A program made the translations under genes and the position numbers. From positions 1-64,000 of the forward strand of contig JALMLS010000421.1 in the NCBI GenBank assembly GCA_038496445.1: 64,000 nucleotides of DNA. The letters run 5' to 3'. Shown piece after piece: positions 1 to 12,986 of the stretch. Below the pieces are notes generated by a model, which saw nothing but the letters and a program-made list of their open reading frames with translations, did not search any database and was not told where the DNA came from. The stretch is from Trichosphaerium sp. ATCC 40318 (taxonomy: Eukaryota; Discosea; Flabellinia; Trichosidae). Every line of letters starts with the position of its first letter. Position 1 is the first letter of the stretch.

Positions 1-2190
<2,190 letters not shown>

Positions 2191-2313
2191 GCAACAAAGA
2201 ATAAATATTAATAAAATACTGCTTGTAAGCATTACAATACTTTAACCATCGCACCATCGTTTTTTGTTTGATAAATGCCACAGAATCAAAAAGGCATAGT
2301 CAGCTTTTTCGAA

Positions 2314-3025
2314 TCACTGCAACTGTTTATAGTCCTCACACTTTTGGTCATCAACATACATACAGTGTGTAGCTAGTTGTCCATTTCTTCGCCACTCTTT
2401 ACACTCACCATTCTTTTTATCTTCGATGAATGTACATTGGAAACCAAGTTGACCGTTTTCATACCATTGATTGAAATAGCCATTTAACTTATCATCTATA
2501 CATACACACTGTATACCAAGTTGACCGTTTTCATACCACTGATTGAAATAGCCATTTAACTTATCATCTATACGTATACACTGTATGTAAAGTTGTCCAT
2601 TCTTGTACCACTGTTTGTACTCAACAATGTGTGTGAAGTTGTCCGTTCTCATGCCATTCCTTGTACTCACCACTTTTCTTGTCATTAACATAAGTAGTAT
2701 GTACATAAAGTTGTCCTTTCTTTGTCCACTGCTTATACTCTCCATTCTTTTTATCTTCGAAATACATACATTGTATCCAAAGTTGATTATTATCATGCCA
2801 GTGCTTGTAAGTACCGCTTTTTTTACCATTAACCATATTATATTTGGCCTCTATTCTACCATTTGGAAACCATTCTACCCAAACACCATTTTTCTCAAGT
2901 TTGGTATTGTAATGTGTATTAATTGCAGCCGTTTTTGAAAGGCTAAGGAACTTATTGAATACTTCCGAGGTAAATGTACATAAATAACGTTGAATATCAC
3001 CTGGAAGCTCAATAATAGTGCACAT
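2314..3025 (-). pseudogene. F-box-like protein with MORN-like NGQL repeats, frame-broken
   Basis: The protein starts at ATG 3023-3025 with MCTIIELPGDIQRYLCTF, an F-box-like opening. Tandem units of about 24 residues follow, built around W(Y/H)ENGQLxxQCxxxDDKKNGEYKQ. Similar MORN-like repeat proteins occur in amoebae and in their giant viruses. The first frame runs to a stop after GQLHTHC near 2621. The same repeats then continue in another frame from VEYKQWYKNGQL to a stop at 2314. At the junction about eight residues of one repeat unit are absent, and the loss is not a multiple of three. No GT-AG intron of usual size restores the repeat register. I therefore read this as a deletion-frameshifted gene. 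A truncated 134-residue protein or an assembly error remain possible. Confidence 0.6.
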
Positions 3026-3202
3026 CTGGGTAGTATTGATGAGTTATGTAGTTTTACTGGTAGAGAATGAGATTCTTGTGCAGGGATCTCCAAAAATCCA
3101 CAAAAAATTCTGAAAAATTATTTTGATTTTTCGCGATTGTGAAATTAAGTTTAATAAAGTTAACTTACCGCCAAAATTCTCTCATTGGTCCAACTCAGCC
3201 AC

Positions 3203-4036
3203 ATGTCACGTTGGGCAAGAGAAAAGCCCGGTTTATCATGCCAGTGTTTGTTAAAAAACCTTCCAATGTATCTGCAACTTGTTGCACCAGATACTATCCG
3301 ACACAACATTGTAAAGATTGGTACTCAACCTTTGATGCGTTGTGGAAGGTACTTCAAACAAACCAAAGCGTTGGGAGGGCCTGACTTTAGAAACTTATCA
3401 TACAATGGTTTGGGTGCATTAAAGTATTACCATTGCATCAAACCTCTTAACACTTGTGTAAAAATCGTCAATGAAAAAGGAAAATGCTCAAGTTGTCCAA
3501 AAAACTCGAAATGCACTGTAGAACGACACATCTATGTTACTTCAGACAATCCAGAGTTAGCTCACATCAATTCCTATGGAACTCACGCACCAGAGTTTTC
3601 CGCGCGTAAAACTGTGGATAAAAAGTTCTTTTATTTTCAGGTACTTTATTTTATACAACATGCTACAAGAGTTAATGTTAACAATGCCTAGATACGCAAA
3701 CATGCTAAAGAACTGGATGCTTTCAAAGATAATTATTATGGAGCTATCAAACCAATGTATATACATCGTGTCATGGTACCAAAGCTTATAACTAAACTAA
3801 AAGTACCAACAACATGGAATCCTGACCTATGTGTTATCACTAAATGGATGCATGCATGGCGAACTAGAGCACGATCTGAGTACAAGTACAAACTATTTTT
3901 TGTTTGTCGTTTTTGTTTACTTACCTTCATCAACTCATTTCTTTTTAGACTGCCTGACACTGTAGCTGAAGAGATATCAGAAGTGTTGTTGTCTCCAACT
4001 CTACGTCCATATGTAGTGTATCCACAACACCAGTAG
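3203..4036 (+). CDS. Unrecognised protein, three exons
   Basis: I do not recognise this family. I chose the start at the ATG of MSRWAREKPG (3203-3205). Exon 1 runs to about 3640, exon 2 begins IRKHAKELDAF near 3690, and exon 3 begins LPDTVAEE near 3950. Both introns begin GTAC (GTACTT, GTACAA) and join in frame. The product is about 240 residues, with cysteines in CSSCPKNSKC that could form a small metal site. A stretch reading NIVKIGTQPLMRCGRY is faintly like the KIG-T-R pattern of GIY-YIG/T5orf172 domains, but this is a hint only. The last codons (CAG TAG) lie inside the left terminal repeat of the adjacent mobile element, so the element abuts or created this 3' end. Confidence 0.6.
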
Positions 4037-4055
4037 TAAAATCAAAATAGGATTT
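4031..4055 (+). repeat. Left terminal inverted repeat
   Basis: Begins CAGTAGTAAAAT and ends TAGGATTT. It matches the reverse complement of 12844-12868 at 22 of 25 positions. Its first six bases supply the last codon and stop of the upstream gene. Confidence 0.75.
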
Positions 4056-4345
4056 ATAAAGGATTCCTTTAATTTTTCCTAAGGATTTTTTTCCGAAAAA
4101 ACTCTTCCTTAGTTCCCTTGGAATTTGTATGGAATTCTTTAAAAATTTACATTGGAATTTTCAAAGGATTTACAAAGCAATTTCGAATGGACTTTTAATG
4201 GAATATCATAGGGATTTACATTGAAATTCTTGAAGGATTTCTTAAGGATTTTTCTTTGGATTTGTACTGGAATTATAAGGAGATTTTCGTAGGAATTCTT
4301 GTGACATTCGTATTGGAATTTTTAAAGGATTTAAATGAAAAATCA
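4056..4345. repeat. Left subterminal array of GGATTT/GGAATT words
   Basis: A degenerate array in which AAGGATTT, TTGGAATT and TGGAATTTT recur every 15-30 bases with no open frame. The right end of the element (about 12690-12843) shows the same words in the opposite orientation. Together with the TIRs this suggests repeated transposase-binding sites; that role is inferred. Confidence 0.65.
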
Positions 4346-4532
4346 TGGAAAAACTGGTAAATGAACTATTTATTGGTAACTACAATGCTGTTGTGAGTAT
4401 GGTTTTAGTATATTAGCCAACTATAAACTTGTAGTGATCTTTTGCAGTTGATAGTTGATGTACAATATCTTTCATGAAAATACGATTGGTAACGACTAAA
4501 AGCAATCAGCTACTGAATGATTCAAAATGTGG

Positions 4533-6615
4533 TTACGTACGTAAAGGGTATTTTTGAACTATTTGTTTATGCTCAGTACAGTGTTTGACGTTTTTTAAAA
4601 AACCAAACAATTGTGACTGCAAACCTTCTATTAATACATCATCAGATGCCTTTGTAAGATATGCAATTGGTTCTGTGTCATCTTGAAAGCATTTTTCAAT
4701 ACATTTAAGTACACCAAGGCCAGTGGCTCCAGGTGAAAGGCATTTTTTTAACGTTATACATTTTGGGTTTTTTTTGCAATTCAGAAACGACATGACCAGT
4801 TTTTTAGAATTCTCAAACAGGTGTGTAGGCGCTTAATACTATTAATGTTTGAAACAAGATATTTTTTTACATACCAACAAAAACGAGATCATTTTTGGAC
4901 TTTACAGTTAGCGTCCAATGCCTAATAAAAAGTTAAAATCATGAAATAAACTCAATCGTTACCATTTTTGTGGATAATCTAGCTCCAACCCAATTGCAAA
5001 AGCATCAAAAGCTATCTTTACAGTGTTATCTTTACATAATAGCACTGGAACAGGAGCTATCCATGATGCAGTGCGTTGATTAGATAGACTTTTCTAGCAA
5101 ACTGTATAAGAAAAACAGTTCGAAAAAAAAAAGAAATAAAACGTACTGCTTTGTGTTTGTTAAAATCTTGCGGTTTGATGATTACACCATCATATTTTAA
5201 TGCTATCAGTGCCCAAAGAGCTTTTTGTGTGAACACAAAGTCATCTTTGGCAAACAGCGGCAAAAACTCTCGTATTTGCACTGTCGTATCACCTGACACT
5301 GTGTAAAACTCATCTCGTTTGTCTATAACAATCTAACAATAAATGTAAACGAAATACACAAAGAGCTCATTGTATGTACCTCACTAGCAGTAGTTTTGTT
5401 GTTTGATTGAGCAACATCTGCAGATGTTGCTTGTGAGTCATTTGTTTGCAAGTCGTTCATTTGCGAAGAAAACATGGCTGGGACAGGAGGCAAAACATAA
5501 TTGTTGCCACCTACAAAATGTGCATTGTTGGTTGTTGTTGGCTTTGTTTGTTGCTGAAATACCACCAATGGGTGTTGATAATCAATTGTACTTCTACGAT
5601 CATAATTAAAAAGCTGAAAGTTATGGAACACAATTTAGTTCGTACAGAAATGAAAAATCTGCTTCAGAGTACTTCATTTTAAGCTTTGCTATTGTAGAAT
5701 CAAATGGCGTATAAAATCGTTCTTTCGTATTTGGTTTAAAAGCAAGAATATAATTGTAACAGCCACAATAAAACGGTTTTTTGTTTTTGTGTGAAGAGAA
5801 AAAACTGGGCAACATGATTTCTGCCATTGCAACCAGTCTATGCACTAAATATTTGGTGAGAACTACGTTTAAAAGACATAAACAGTGAGTGCCTGTTGTA
5901 ATTTTGTCTTCGTTTTTGGTTTGAAAATGTACGAGAAACTTTGATATGAGTGCTTTAAACCTTTTTAAAACACTTTCTTCTCTGTACTTGTCCAAAGCTT
6001 TGTATATATCGACCAGCGACATTTTTGTTTTGGCTTCGTAGCTGCTGTACACTTTCAAAATTGTACGCTCCATCTCACTGTTGGTTGGAATGCTTTGAAA
6101 CTTGCCAGAAAGCCAAAGGTACTCAATCATTAAAGGTTTTCTCCAAGGCTAAGTAAAAATAAGCGCTCAAAATTTTGTGATAACAACCAACGAAAAGCCA
6201 ATACATTCCAGCTATTACAATAGCATTTGATTCGTAAAAAAAATTAAAAAAGGAGAATTCTAAAGACGCAGCCCATATTTATTGTCGTTTAGCCGCATTA
6301 AACCAGATTTGGTGTTCTATTCATAAAAAGAAGAAAAAAAGGGTAACTTTTGAAGATGCGAACCATATTAATTGTAGTTTGCTTTTGTTTAAGCAGCTTT
6401 GCCATGTCTGCTTGTAATTCGTCCAATTTTTTGTTTTGATCTGTAATAATTCGTAACAGCGTTTGAAAACAACCTATGCAATGATGAATTGTTTGCGTCA
6501 ACATACTGTGCATACCTTGAAAATAGAGAGTTAATTCTTTTATCTCTTCTGTAGAGTTAGATGCTATTGGTATTGCACCAACATCTACACGTTTTCTTTT
6601 ACGTGCAGCCATCAT
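4533..6615 (-). CDS. Element-borne unknown protein 1 (multi-exon)
   Basis: No family recognised. Read on the minus strand, the model starts at MMAARKRKRVDVG (ATG 6613-6615), a short basic N-terminus that could be a nuclear signal, followed by a helical segment (DELQADMAKLLKQ). A probable exon MIEYLWLSGKFQ follows (6130 downwards), then NNYVLPPVPAMF, KRDEFYTVSGDTT, TASWIAPVPVLLC, and a last exon with MSFLNCKKNPKC, ending at 4533. The joins at about 5020-4790 are clean GT-AG introns in frame. The joins near 6360-6140 and 5640-5540 are unresolved, so this may be two genes. It lies wholly inside the mobile element and is transcribed away from the transposase. Confidence 0.5.
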
Positions 6616-6703
6616 TAACAATAATTTACTTTTTGCGTGGCTTAAAAAATAGCTCCATCTACCTTAAAAGATTGGTTCAAAATGAACTGACTTTATTTTA
6701 GAT

Positions 6704-7617
6704 CTACAAAAAATTGTCAAATCGTTCTAATGCTAGAGATTCTGCCATGGAAATCAACACATAAGAGTCCATAGCTATCTTCCATTTACCAAATTTAGGG
6801 TGTACGAACAAACCTTCGAATGCTGTATATGCTACCATGTCATAGTTGTCAATAGTAGGAGTGAGTACATTGGGAAACATCCAAAATTCATCATATGGTA
6901 TTCTTTCTGTAGACCACAAATAAACAAAAGGCCATGTCATGTTGTTTGGCCATACAAATTGAATAGCAGCGACGAAATCGTAACCAGAACAATCGTGGCT
7001 TACTTCTAAAGCAAAGTGAGGAACGATTATCTTGTGCCTTCGTTCGTACTTGTTTTTGTTTTCTTCACATGGTCAATAAGGATGCTATCAAATAATTCCA
7101 ACCAAGGCTTATTTGTTTGTTTGTTATAAGCAACAACACGAACACCATCATTACATTGATAATCAATGTACATTACTGGCAGATGTCTATGTTCCACAAC
7201 AGCAATTACACGTACTTCTAACAATGTCTTTGAGAGAGCATACTTCGTTTTTGATACATACAATGTGTCCATCAAGGTAAACGTATTTTCAACCTCATAA
7301 GAAAGAGCATTAGTCGTAAAGTTAACTTGTATAGTTTCTTCATCGTTGTTTTTTACAGTCGTTCTAATTTCTTTTTCCAAACGACCTTCTGAAGTAAACC
7401 AAAACACATCCCTAAACGAAACAATTATTTACCAGCAGCACACTAGGTAAAGTATGCACTTGTATTGAACAGAATTAACAACTTGGACAACCAAAACTTT
7501 GACACATCTACCTTCATCAAATGTAGCTTGAATTGAACAAGAGCCGTCTTTTTTGTGTTTAATCCATACTCCTTGCTTTAACCATTGGTTGTTGTGTCTT
7601 GTGAACAATGGGGACAA
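6704..7617 (-). CDS. Element-borne unknown protein 2 (three exons, start uncertain)
   Basis: No family recognised. Three exons join cleanly. The first contains WLKQGVWIKHKKDG, the second runs from DVFWFTSEGRLEKE to VKKTKT, and the third from VSHDCSGYDF to LALERFDNFL, stop at 6704. The introns begin GTGCAT and GTACGA, both forms used elsewhere in the window. The reading frame stays open upstream to about 7655 but has no ATG, so the true start is in an unidentified 5' exon that would overlap the divergent gene at 7608. The protein is about 270 residues, mixed beta-rich in appearance, with no signal peptide or membrane span. Confidence 0.55.
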
Positions 7618-9267
7618 AAACTGATGAACAAGATAATATCCTGTTAAAACCTTTGCTTGATTTACATACTCTCATGAGCAAAGATGCAAATAGTCACGAT
7701 TTTAGAGAAGAAGGTACCTTTTGTATCAGCTTGAAGGTACTTCTGTTTATTGATGCATTGTTTTTATTTAACCATACAATTAGGAGTATATTCCAGGCTG
7801 TACAGGCATTCCTTTCCATACCGATGGTGGAATAGATAGTCATGTAAATGAAACCAATGGCATCAGTTGCTTTGGGTTTACACTTGAAGACTCTGATAAA
7901 TGTAATTTGAAAACAATCACTGTTGAAGGTAAATTGTACTAATTCTTTTATCATATATTTAAACTTTCAATTAGGAACCAAGCGAATGCACACTTTATAT
8001 GGCAACAATTTTATTTGGGCACTACATGGCAGCCGTAATGACAATAATGGTGCTGGAGGAGTTAGACATAGATTAGAAATAAGTACATTACAAAACAAAC
8101 GTAGCATTTGGACAATAGTGCTTAGACGCACAACTTCAAAAACAGATAAGGTTAGTATCAAAAAAACTCCAATTGTCCACTCTTTATTTCTTGGTAACTG
8201 TTGCTTATGTTGTAGATTGATGACACAATACTTAAAAAAATGGCATTTATAAACCAATTAAGCAAGACTTTACGAGAATATCCAAAAAAGAAACCACTCA
8301 ACCACAAATTGGAGCTAAATACTTTATCAGTTAGATATCAAGCGAACAAACATTTGCTGTTAAATGTTTTGGAGCTTAACGCAACAAAAGGTTTACCGAA
8401 AGATGGATTGTTTTGCTTGCATGAAGGAGATTTGCTTATGTGTGATTGTCACACACTGTGTGCCTTAGGTTTGTACACCAATCCATATTGGGCTTTACAT
8501 GGAAATAAATCAGTTGGTTTAAAGGTAATTATCAAACCTGGTATACGCGACAATGAGTACGTTTCTTTTTTTATTCATAGTAAGTGTTAAGTTATTTAGA
8601 ATTGTATACAATGATTGGATGTTAATATGTTTAAGTGAAACTGAAACATATTACAACAGACAAGTGGATTACATAAAAAAATCTATTGAACTACAAGCTA
8701 AACATTCTACTGACAGGTTCAAAGGCAAAACATACTCCATTTTACCCTTACAAAGCACAAAAACGAATGTTGACGCTCAATTGAAGTACCAAAATGAATT
8801 TGCACATTGTATGTACCTTCTTTTACACTTTTTTACAATTGATTGCTCATCAATGATTATAGGTTCAAAATCACTCGGCCAAATACAAGAGTGGTATGCA
8901 CATGGCATTGTGTATAAATATCAACAGCGTATTGCCGTTTTTAGAAGAGAGCGACGACAAAAAGTTAAACTGTTGTCTGGACCAAAAGAAAAAGATGGAA
9001 AAAACTCTTTTGCTCTTGTAAATACTGCGTTGTCTTGCACATGCTGTTTCCACAAACCTAACTTTGTTACCACATTCATGGCAACACCTACACAAACACC
9101 TTTAGATTACAATGAAACTAATCCGACATCATTTCAAACTGCAGTCAACGAGACAAAGGTACATGTTGTTCGCTATGCTGTTTCTAACCTTTTCGTTTTA
9201 TTAGACACTTCAAAAGTTTTTGTATGGTACACTTCAAAAGTGTTTAAGCAATTTTACTTACAAATGA
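7608..9267 (+). CDS. Element-borne unknown protein 3 (multi-exon)
   Basis: No family recognised. The frame opens at ATG 7608 (MGTKTDEQDN); an internal ATG at 7674 (MSKDANSHDF) is an alternative that would reduce overlap with the divergent gene. In-frame exons follow: EYIPGCTGIPFHTDGG, RMHTLYGNNFIWALHGS, the long exon from DDTILKKMAF to NKSVGLK, an exon with YYNRQVDYIKKSI, and GQIQEWYAHGIVYKY to the stop at 9265-9267. The phrase WALHG occurs twice (IWALHGS and YWALHGN), about 150 residues apart, which suggests an internal duplication. Cysteines in SCTCCFHKP could bind metal. The introns are typical of the host window, so the gene is adapted to host splicing. Confidence 0.55.
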
Positions 9268-9334
9268 TAGGTTCGTCAATGTAATTCTGTTAATCAATAA
9301 ATATATTATATTTAATTTTATTCAATTGAATTAA

Positions 9335-12300
9335 ATGTATCTTTGCTCGGCTTGTAATGTGTGGTTACACCGCAGTAATCACGCAAGACATCTAAAAACA
9401 GATATTCACCAAGCTAATGAATTACGACTGAGAATAATCAATCCTACTATAACAACCAATGTTCAAACGCAGGATAATAACAATAACGCATCAAACACTA
9501 TACTGCGTACTCTTTTCGTTAAAAAAACTAATTCTAATTATCTTATAGCAGCTCTTCACGTACAAACGTTAAATACACTGCCCAACACTACGAATACGAT
9601 TAATAATGTTCTTTTGCCTACGAATCCTCAAAACCAATTCGAAACAGCTTTTGCCGAGCCAATCATGCACGATGCCACAGAAACCGAACGAAAAGCTTAT
9701 TGTGAAAATGCAAATACACAAGAACTTGCTATTGTTAGAACACAGCAAATGGAATTTACTACAATGTTGCAAACAAGCATACCTACGATAGAAAAGGCAC
9801 CAGCATCTGATCAGTTTTTGTACTTAGTGCGCAAGCTGCAATTAGAACAACAATTGCCTGACGAAAATGTCAAGCTTTGGTTAAACTTTTTCAAAACTGC
9901 AGAAACAATCATCAACAAACAAAGCGAGTTTTCAACGACAACTACAAACTCCAAATCAACTCTATCATTTTTTAATGACAAATTAAGTGTTGCTAGCAGC
10001 AAAAAAACGTTTCAAAAGGCATGATTTTCTTATTAATCAACTTAAAGCTTACCAAGGCTTAGTACACACCAAAACTAAACATGCAAAACATAAAGATTGA
10101 AACGACAAACAACTCATTTACAGAAGTTCCATTTATTCCTCCTTCTGAATATGTCAGATTGTTAATATATCATTTAAAAGATAGAAACAGCATAAATGAC
10201 AACTCTAAGTACCCACACATGGTCAATAGAGCTGATATAAATGGAGAAATCAACAACATTCAGATATTTGAAGGTCCAGACACATCACAACGATATCATG
10301 ATTTGTATTTAGATGTTGAAAAGACAGAACGAAACATCAGATTAGCAGGTACAATATTGCTTCAATGGCTTACATTCCTAATTTTTAACCTTTATTTGTA
10401 GCATATGTGTGCCATGACGACTTCACATATGACAAAAAAGATAGTTTTGGCCCAATGTACCTAGTTATTTGGAATATGCCGAATAGTGAAGAAATGCAAG
10501 GAAAGATGACATTGTTTGTGTTGCCTACCAACGTAATAATGGCAAGTGCAATGAAGTATGTTGTAAATGATATTTCAATGATGTATGATGGCATTGAACT
10601 TCAGAGTCCACAATTGCAACAAGTACTTTTTTATTACCAGTATAAGTTGCTTTTTTTCTTATTTTTCGCAGACATTTAAAGTGTACTTAAGATTGGAAAA
10701 AATACTAGGAGACATGCCAGGAACATGCAAGGTTGTATGTACGTTACCTTTCACATCATTAAAAACACTTTACTAAGATTATAGCTATAAAAAACCATGG
10801 TTCAAATCTGCCTTGTCGGGTTTGTGACATATCCAAAGCTGATTTAAAAAGCCCTCAAAAACAGTACAAAAAAAGAACAAAAGAACAAGCACTCATGGTT
10901 TATAACGACAACTCTGTTTCTTACAAAAACAAACTGTATTCATTATGTTTTAATGCTTTTGTACGTAGAGGGTTGTGTGCATCTTTACTTATTGTTTTGT
11001 AGTCTCCATTTTTGTTTCTTCGCAACTTTGACATTTTCCAACACTCTCCTTTTTGTCCGTTTCACAATATTTTATTGGGAATTGCAAAACAAATATTGAT
11101 AGGCACTCTTGAAATGCTTCAAGAAAAGTATTCAAAGTCTGTGCAAAAACAAATAAATGATACTATTGATTGGTACAAAAAACAAAAACACATTTCCATC
11201 AACAAGTACATTTCTGCTTTTTTCCAAAAAAAAGTAACTGTTTTGAATTTAGAAGCAAACCTGTGTGGGATAAACAAGGAGATGTGTGTTTGGTTAAACA
11301 TGGTTGGGATGGAGCTGATACTAGATCTTTTTTGCAAATGGCATTGTTTGTTTTCAGGTCATTGTGTTCTAAAAAAGTAATGGAAACATGGTACGTTCAA
11401 CTTTATAGCACTCCAAAAATAAAAAACCCCTAAAATTCTTTAGGTGTGCTTTACTTAGCTACATTGCTCTGATGTCAAGAAGTTTTTTACAAGAATCTAA
11501 ATTACATTTGGTCACTCATGCTGCCACCAGTTTAAGAAAACTGGTGATGACAAACTTACCAAGTAAGTTAACTGATTAGTTTGTTATTAACGCTTCGAAA
11601 GATGTAAATGTCACAACACCTAACTTTCATGTTTTATTGCACCATGAAGATGCTATTCGAATGTTTGGCATGCCAAAACATTACAGGTTTAGTATGATGT
11701 GATTAAAAAGCAATTAACATTTTTGTTAGCACCTACAGCTGTGAATCCAAACATAGAAAAATCAAAAATTGGAAACGAAGCACAAAGGGTTGCAAAAAAA
11801 TAAGGTACTCATTGCTTTTTTAGTACGAATACTTTTATAATGCTGTTAGAGATATAATGGCAAGAGAGTGTGACTCTATTTCTTCCTATTTTGCTGGAAC
11901 TTTTGACAAAACAATGAATGAACTGTCCGACAACAATCCAAAAGACAAAAAAAACCTTTCAAAGTTTGTTTATGTAGCCAAAGCTCTTTTAAACATTCCT
12001 GAAGCTAACTGGACTCTTCGTACCACAATGTGCTTACAATTAAATTGTTGATTGTATTTTTAGATAATAGGAAACTTGTGCGTTTTGAGTTTTTATCTCA
12101 AACATTTAAAACGGCCTTGTACAATGACACAAATGAATGCAATATTGAGAAAACCTTGCAAATTGCAATGTACAACACTGCAAAATGTGTACAAAGAGAA
12201 TTGTCAGTGTGTGTTTCTAAAAATACATGTCTCAAAACGTGGAGGCCTGAAAAATTAGAAACTAGAAGTGATTGCATTTACATTGAAACGACTGCCATAG

Positions 12301-12630
12301 TACAACTATATGCAGGTCAAGAAGTTTATGTTTTTGGCAGGTGAGTTACAAAAAGCTTGCTAATTGTATACTTACATTAAATATTAATAGGTTGTATACT
12401 ATAAAAGATTTTCATAATAGATACGATGAAATTACAGAACTGGTGACGTATGTACATGACAACAAAACTTCTTTCATTAATTGTCAAGTAGAATTGTTCA
12501 CAATGAGGATGATCCATGTGCTTGTGTTCCCTTGTCTATGATATATAGATCTGAATGTATAATTCCCCATCCTGATGCTGAAACAAACATTTACTTGGTG
12601 AATTATTACCAACGAACCATTCCTAAGTAA
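9335..12630 (+). CDS. tnp2-like (CACTA/Plavaka-type) transposase with zinc finger, frame-broken copy
   Basis: Probable DDE-type transposase of the element. An N-terminal finger reads YLCSACNVWLHRSNHARH (C-x2-C...H-x3-H). An Asn/Thr-rich linker follows, then the core. The core holds HDDFTYDKKDSFGP followed by PMYLVIWNMPN (the DE...G...P-V-x-L-x-N-x-P region of tnp2-like enzymes), GDMPGTCK and NHGSNLPCRVCD (the D-P...K...C-x2-C insert), and FCPFHNILLGIAK, matching the D-x-x-H-N-x-x-L-G motif. About ten introns splice cleanly. Three places do not. At 10018-10080 the join is unclear. At the A8 run 11226-11233 the frame slips by one base. At about 12490-12515 the frame slips again before the C-terminal IYRSECIIPHPD. 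The Asp of the D-x-x-H motif reads Cys here. The copy may therefore be inactive, or the assembly may have indels. It ends at TAA 12628-12630. Confidence 0.68.
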
Positions 12631-12689
12631 ATCATACTGATAAGTAGCTCAAATGCGTGATAGTTAATAAAACTGCCGTACAATTTTTG

Positions 12690-12843
12690 ACAATACAATA
12701 AATCCTATGGAATTCCCAATGGTTACGGAATAATGAAGAAATCCCTTTAAATATCCAAATGAAAATGAAATGTGACGAAGGATTTTTGCCACAATTCCTT
12801 TAAAATCCCAAAAAAATACGGAATTTTGCAGGATTCCAGTTGA
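12690..12843. repeat. Right subterminal AAATCC/AATTCC array
   Basis: Inverted counterpart of 4056-4345. AAATCC, AATTCC and GGAATT words recur just inside the right terminal repeat. No coding frame is present. Confidence 0.6.
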
Positions 12844-12868
12844 AAATCCTAGTTTTGTTTTACTACTG
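12844..12868 (-). repeat. Right terminal inverted repeat
   Basis: Ends TTTTACTACTG at 12868; its reverse complement matches 4031-4055 with three mismatches. Confidence 0.75.
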
Positions 12869-12986
12869 ATGTAGTAATGTATGGTTCAAATTAACCTTTC
12901 ACTTGAAATAAATACACAATTATTTCGTCGAAAAATATTTGCCGAAGCCAGCTAAGGGCTTAGGTGGGTTCAGCAAATAATCATTT

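Larger units (their letters stand above)
4031..12868. mobile_element. 8.8-kb TIR-bounded DNA transposon with multiple genes
   Basis: Both ends carry CAGTAGTAAAA followed by a similar AT-rich stretch and TAGGATTT, in inverted orientation (4031-4055 and 12844-12868; 22 of 25 positions identical by eye). Inside each end is a stretch dense in GGATTT and GGAATT words, the usual layout of transposase-binding subterminal repeats. Between the ends are a zinc-finger/transposase gene on the plus strand and three other intron-containing genes, two on the minus strand and one on the plus strand. I see no convincing target-site duplication: the flanks read CAACAC on the left and ATGTAG on the right. The transposase core resembles the tnp2 superfamily (CACTA/Plavaka), which is established as TIR-bearing. 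The passenger genes and the element as a unit are unassigned. Confidence 0.75.

Noticed and set aside
2600-2720. An intron that would rescue the NGQL-repeat gene
   Set aside because: The GT-AG pairs here either fail to restore phase or remove most of a repeat unit; none gives a normal repeat register.
4027-12875. Target-site duplication flanking the transposon
   Set aside because: The flanks CAACAC and ATGTAG do not match at any of the 2-, 3- or 8-bp lengths expected for CACTA or related elements, whichever boundary of the CAGTAGTA end is chosen.
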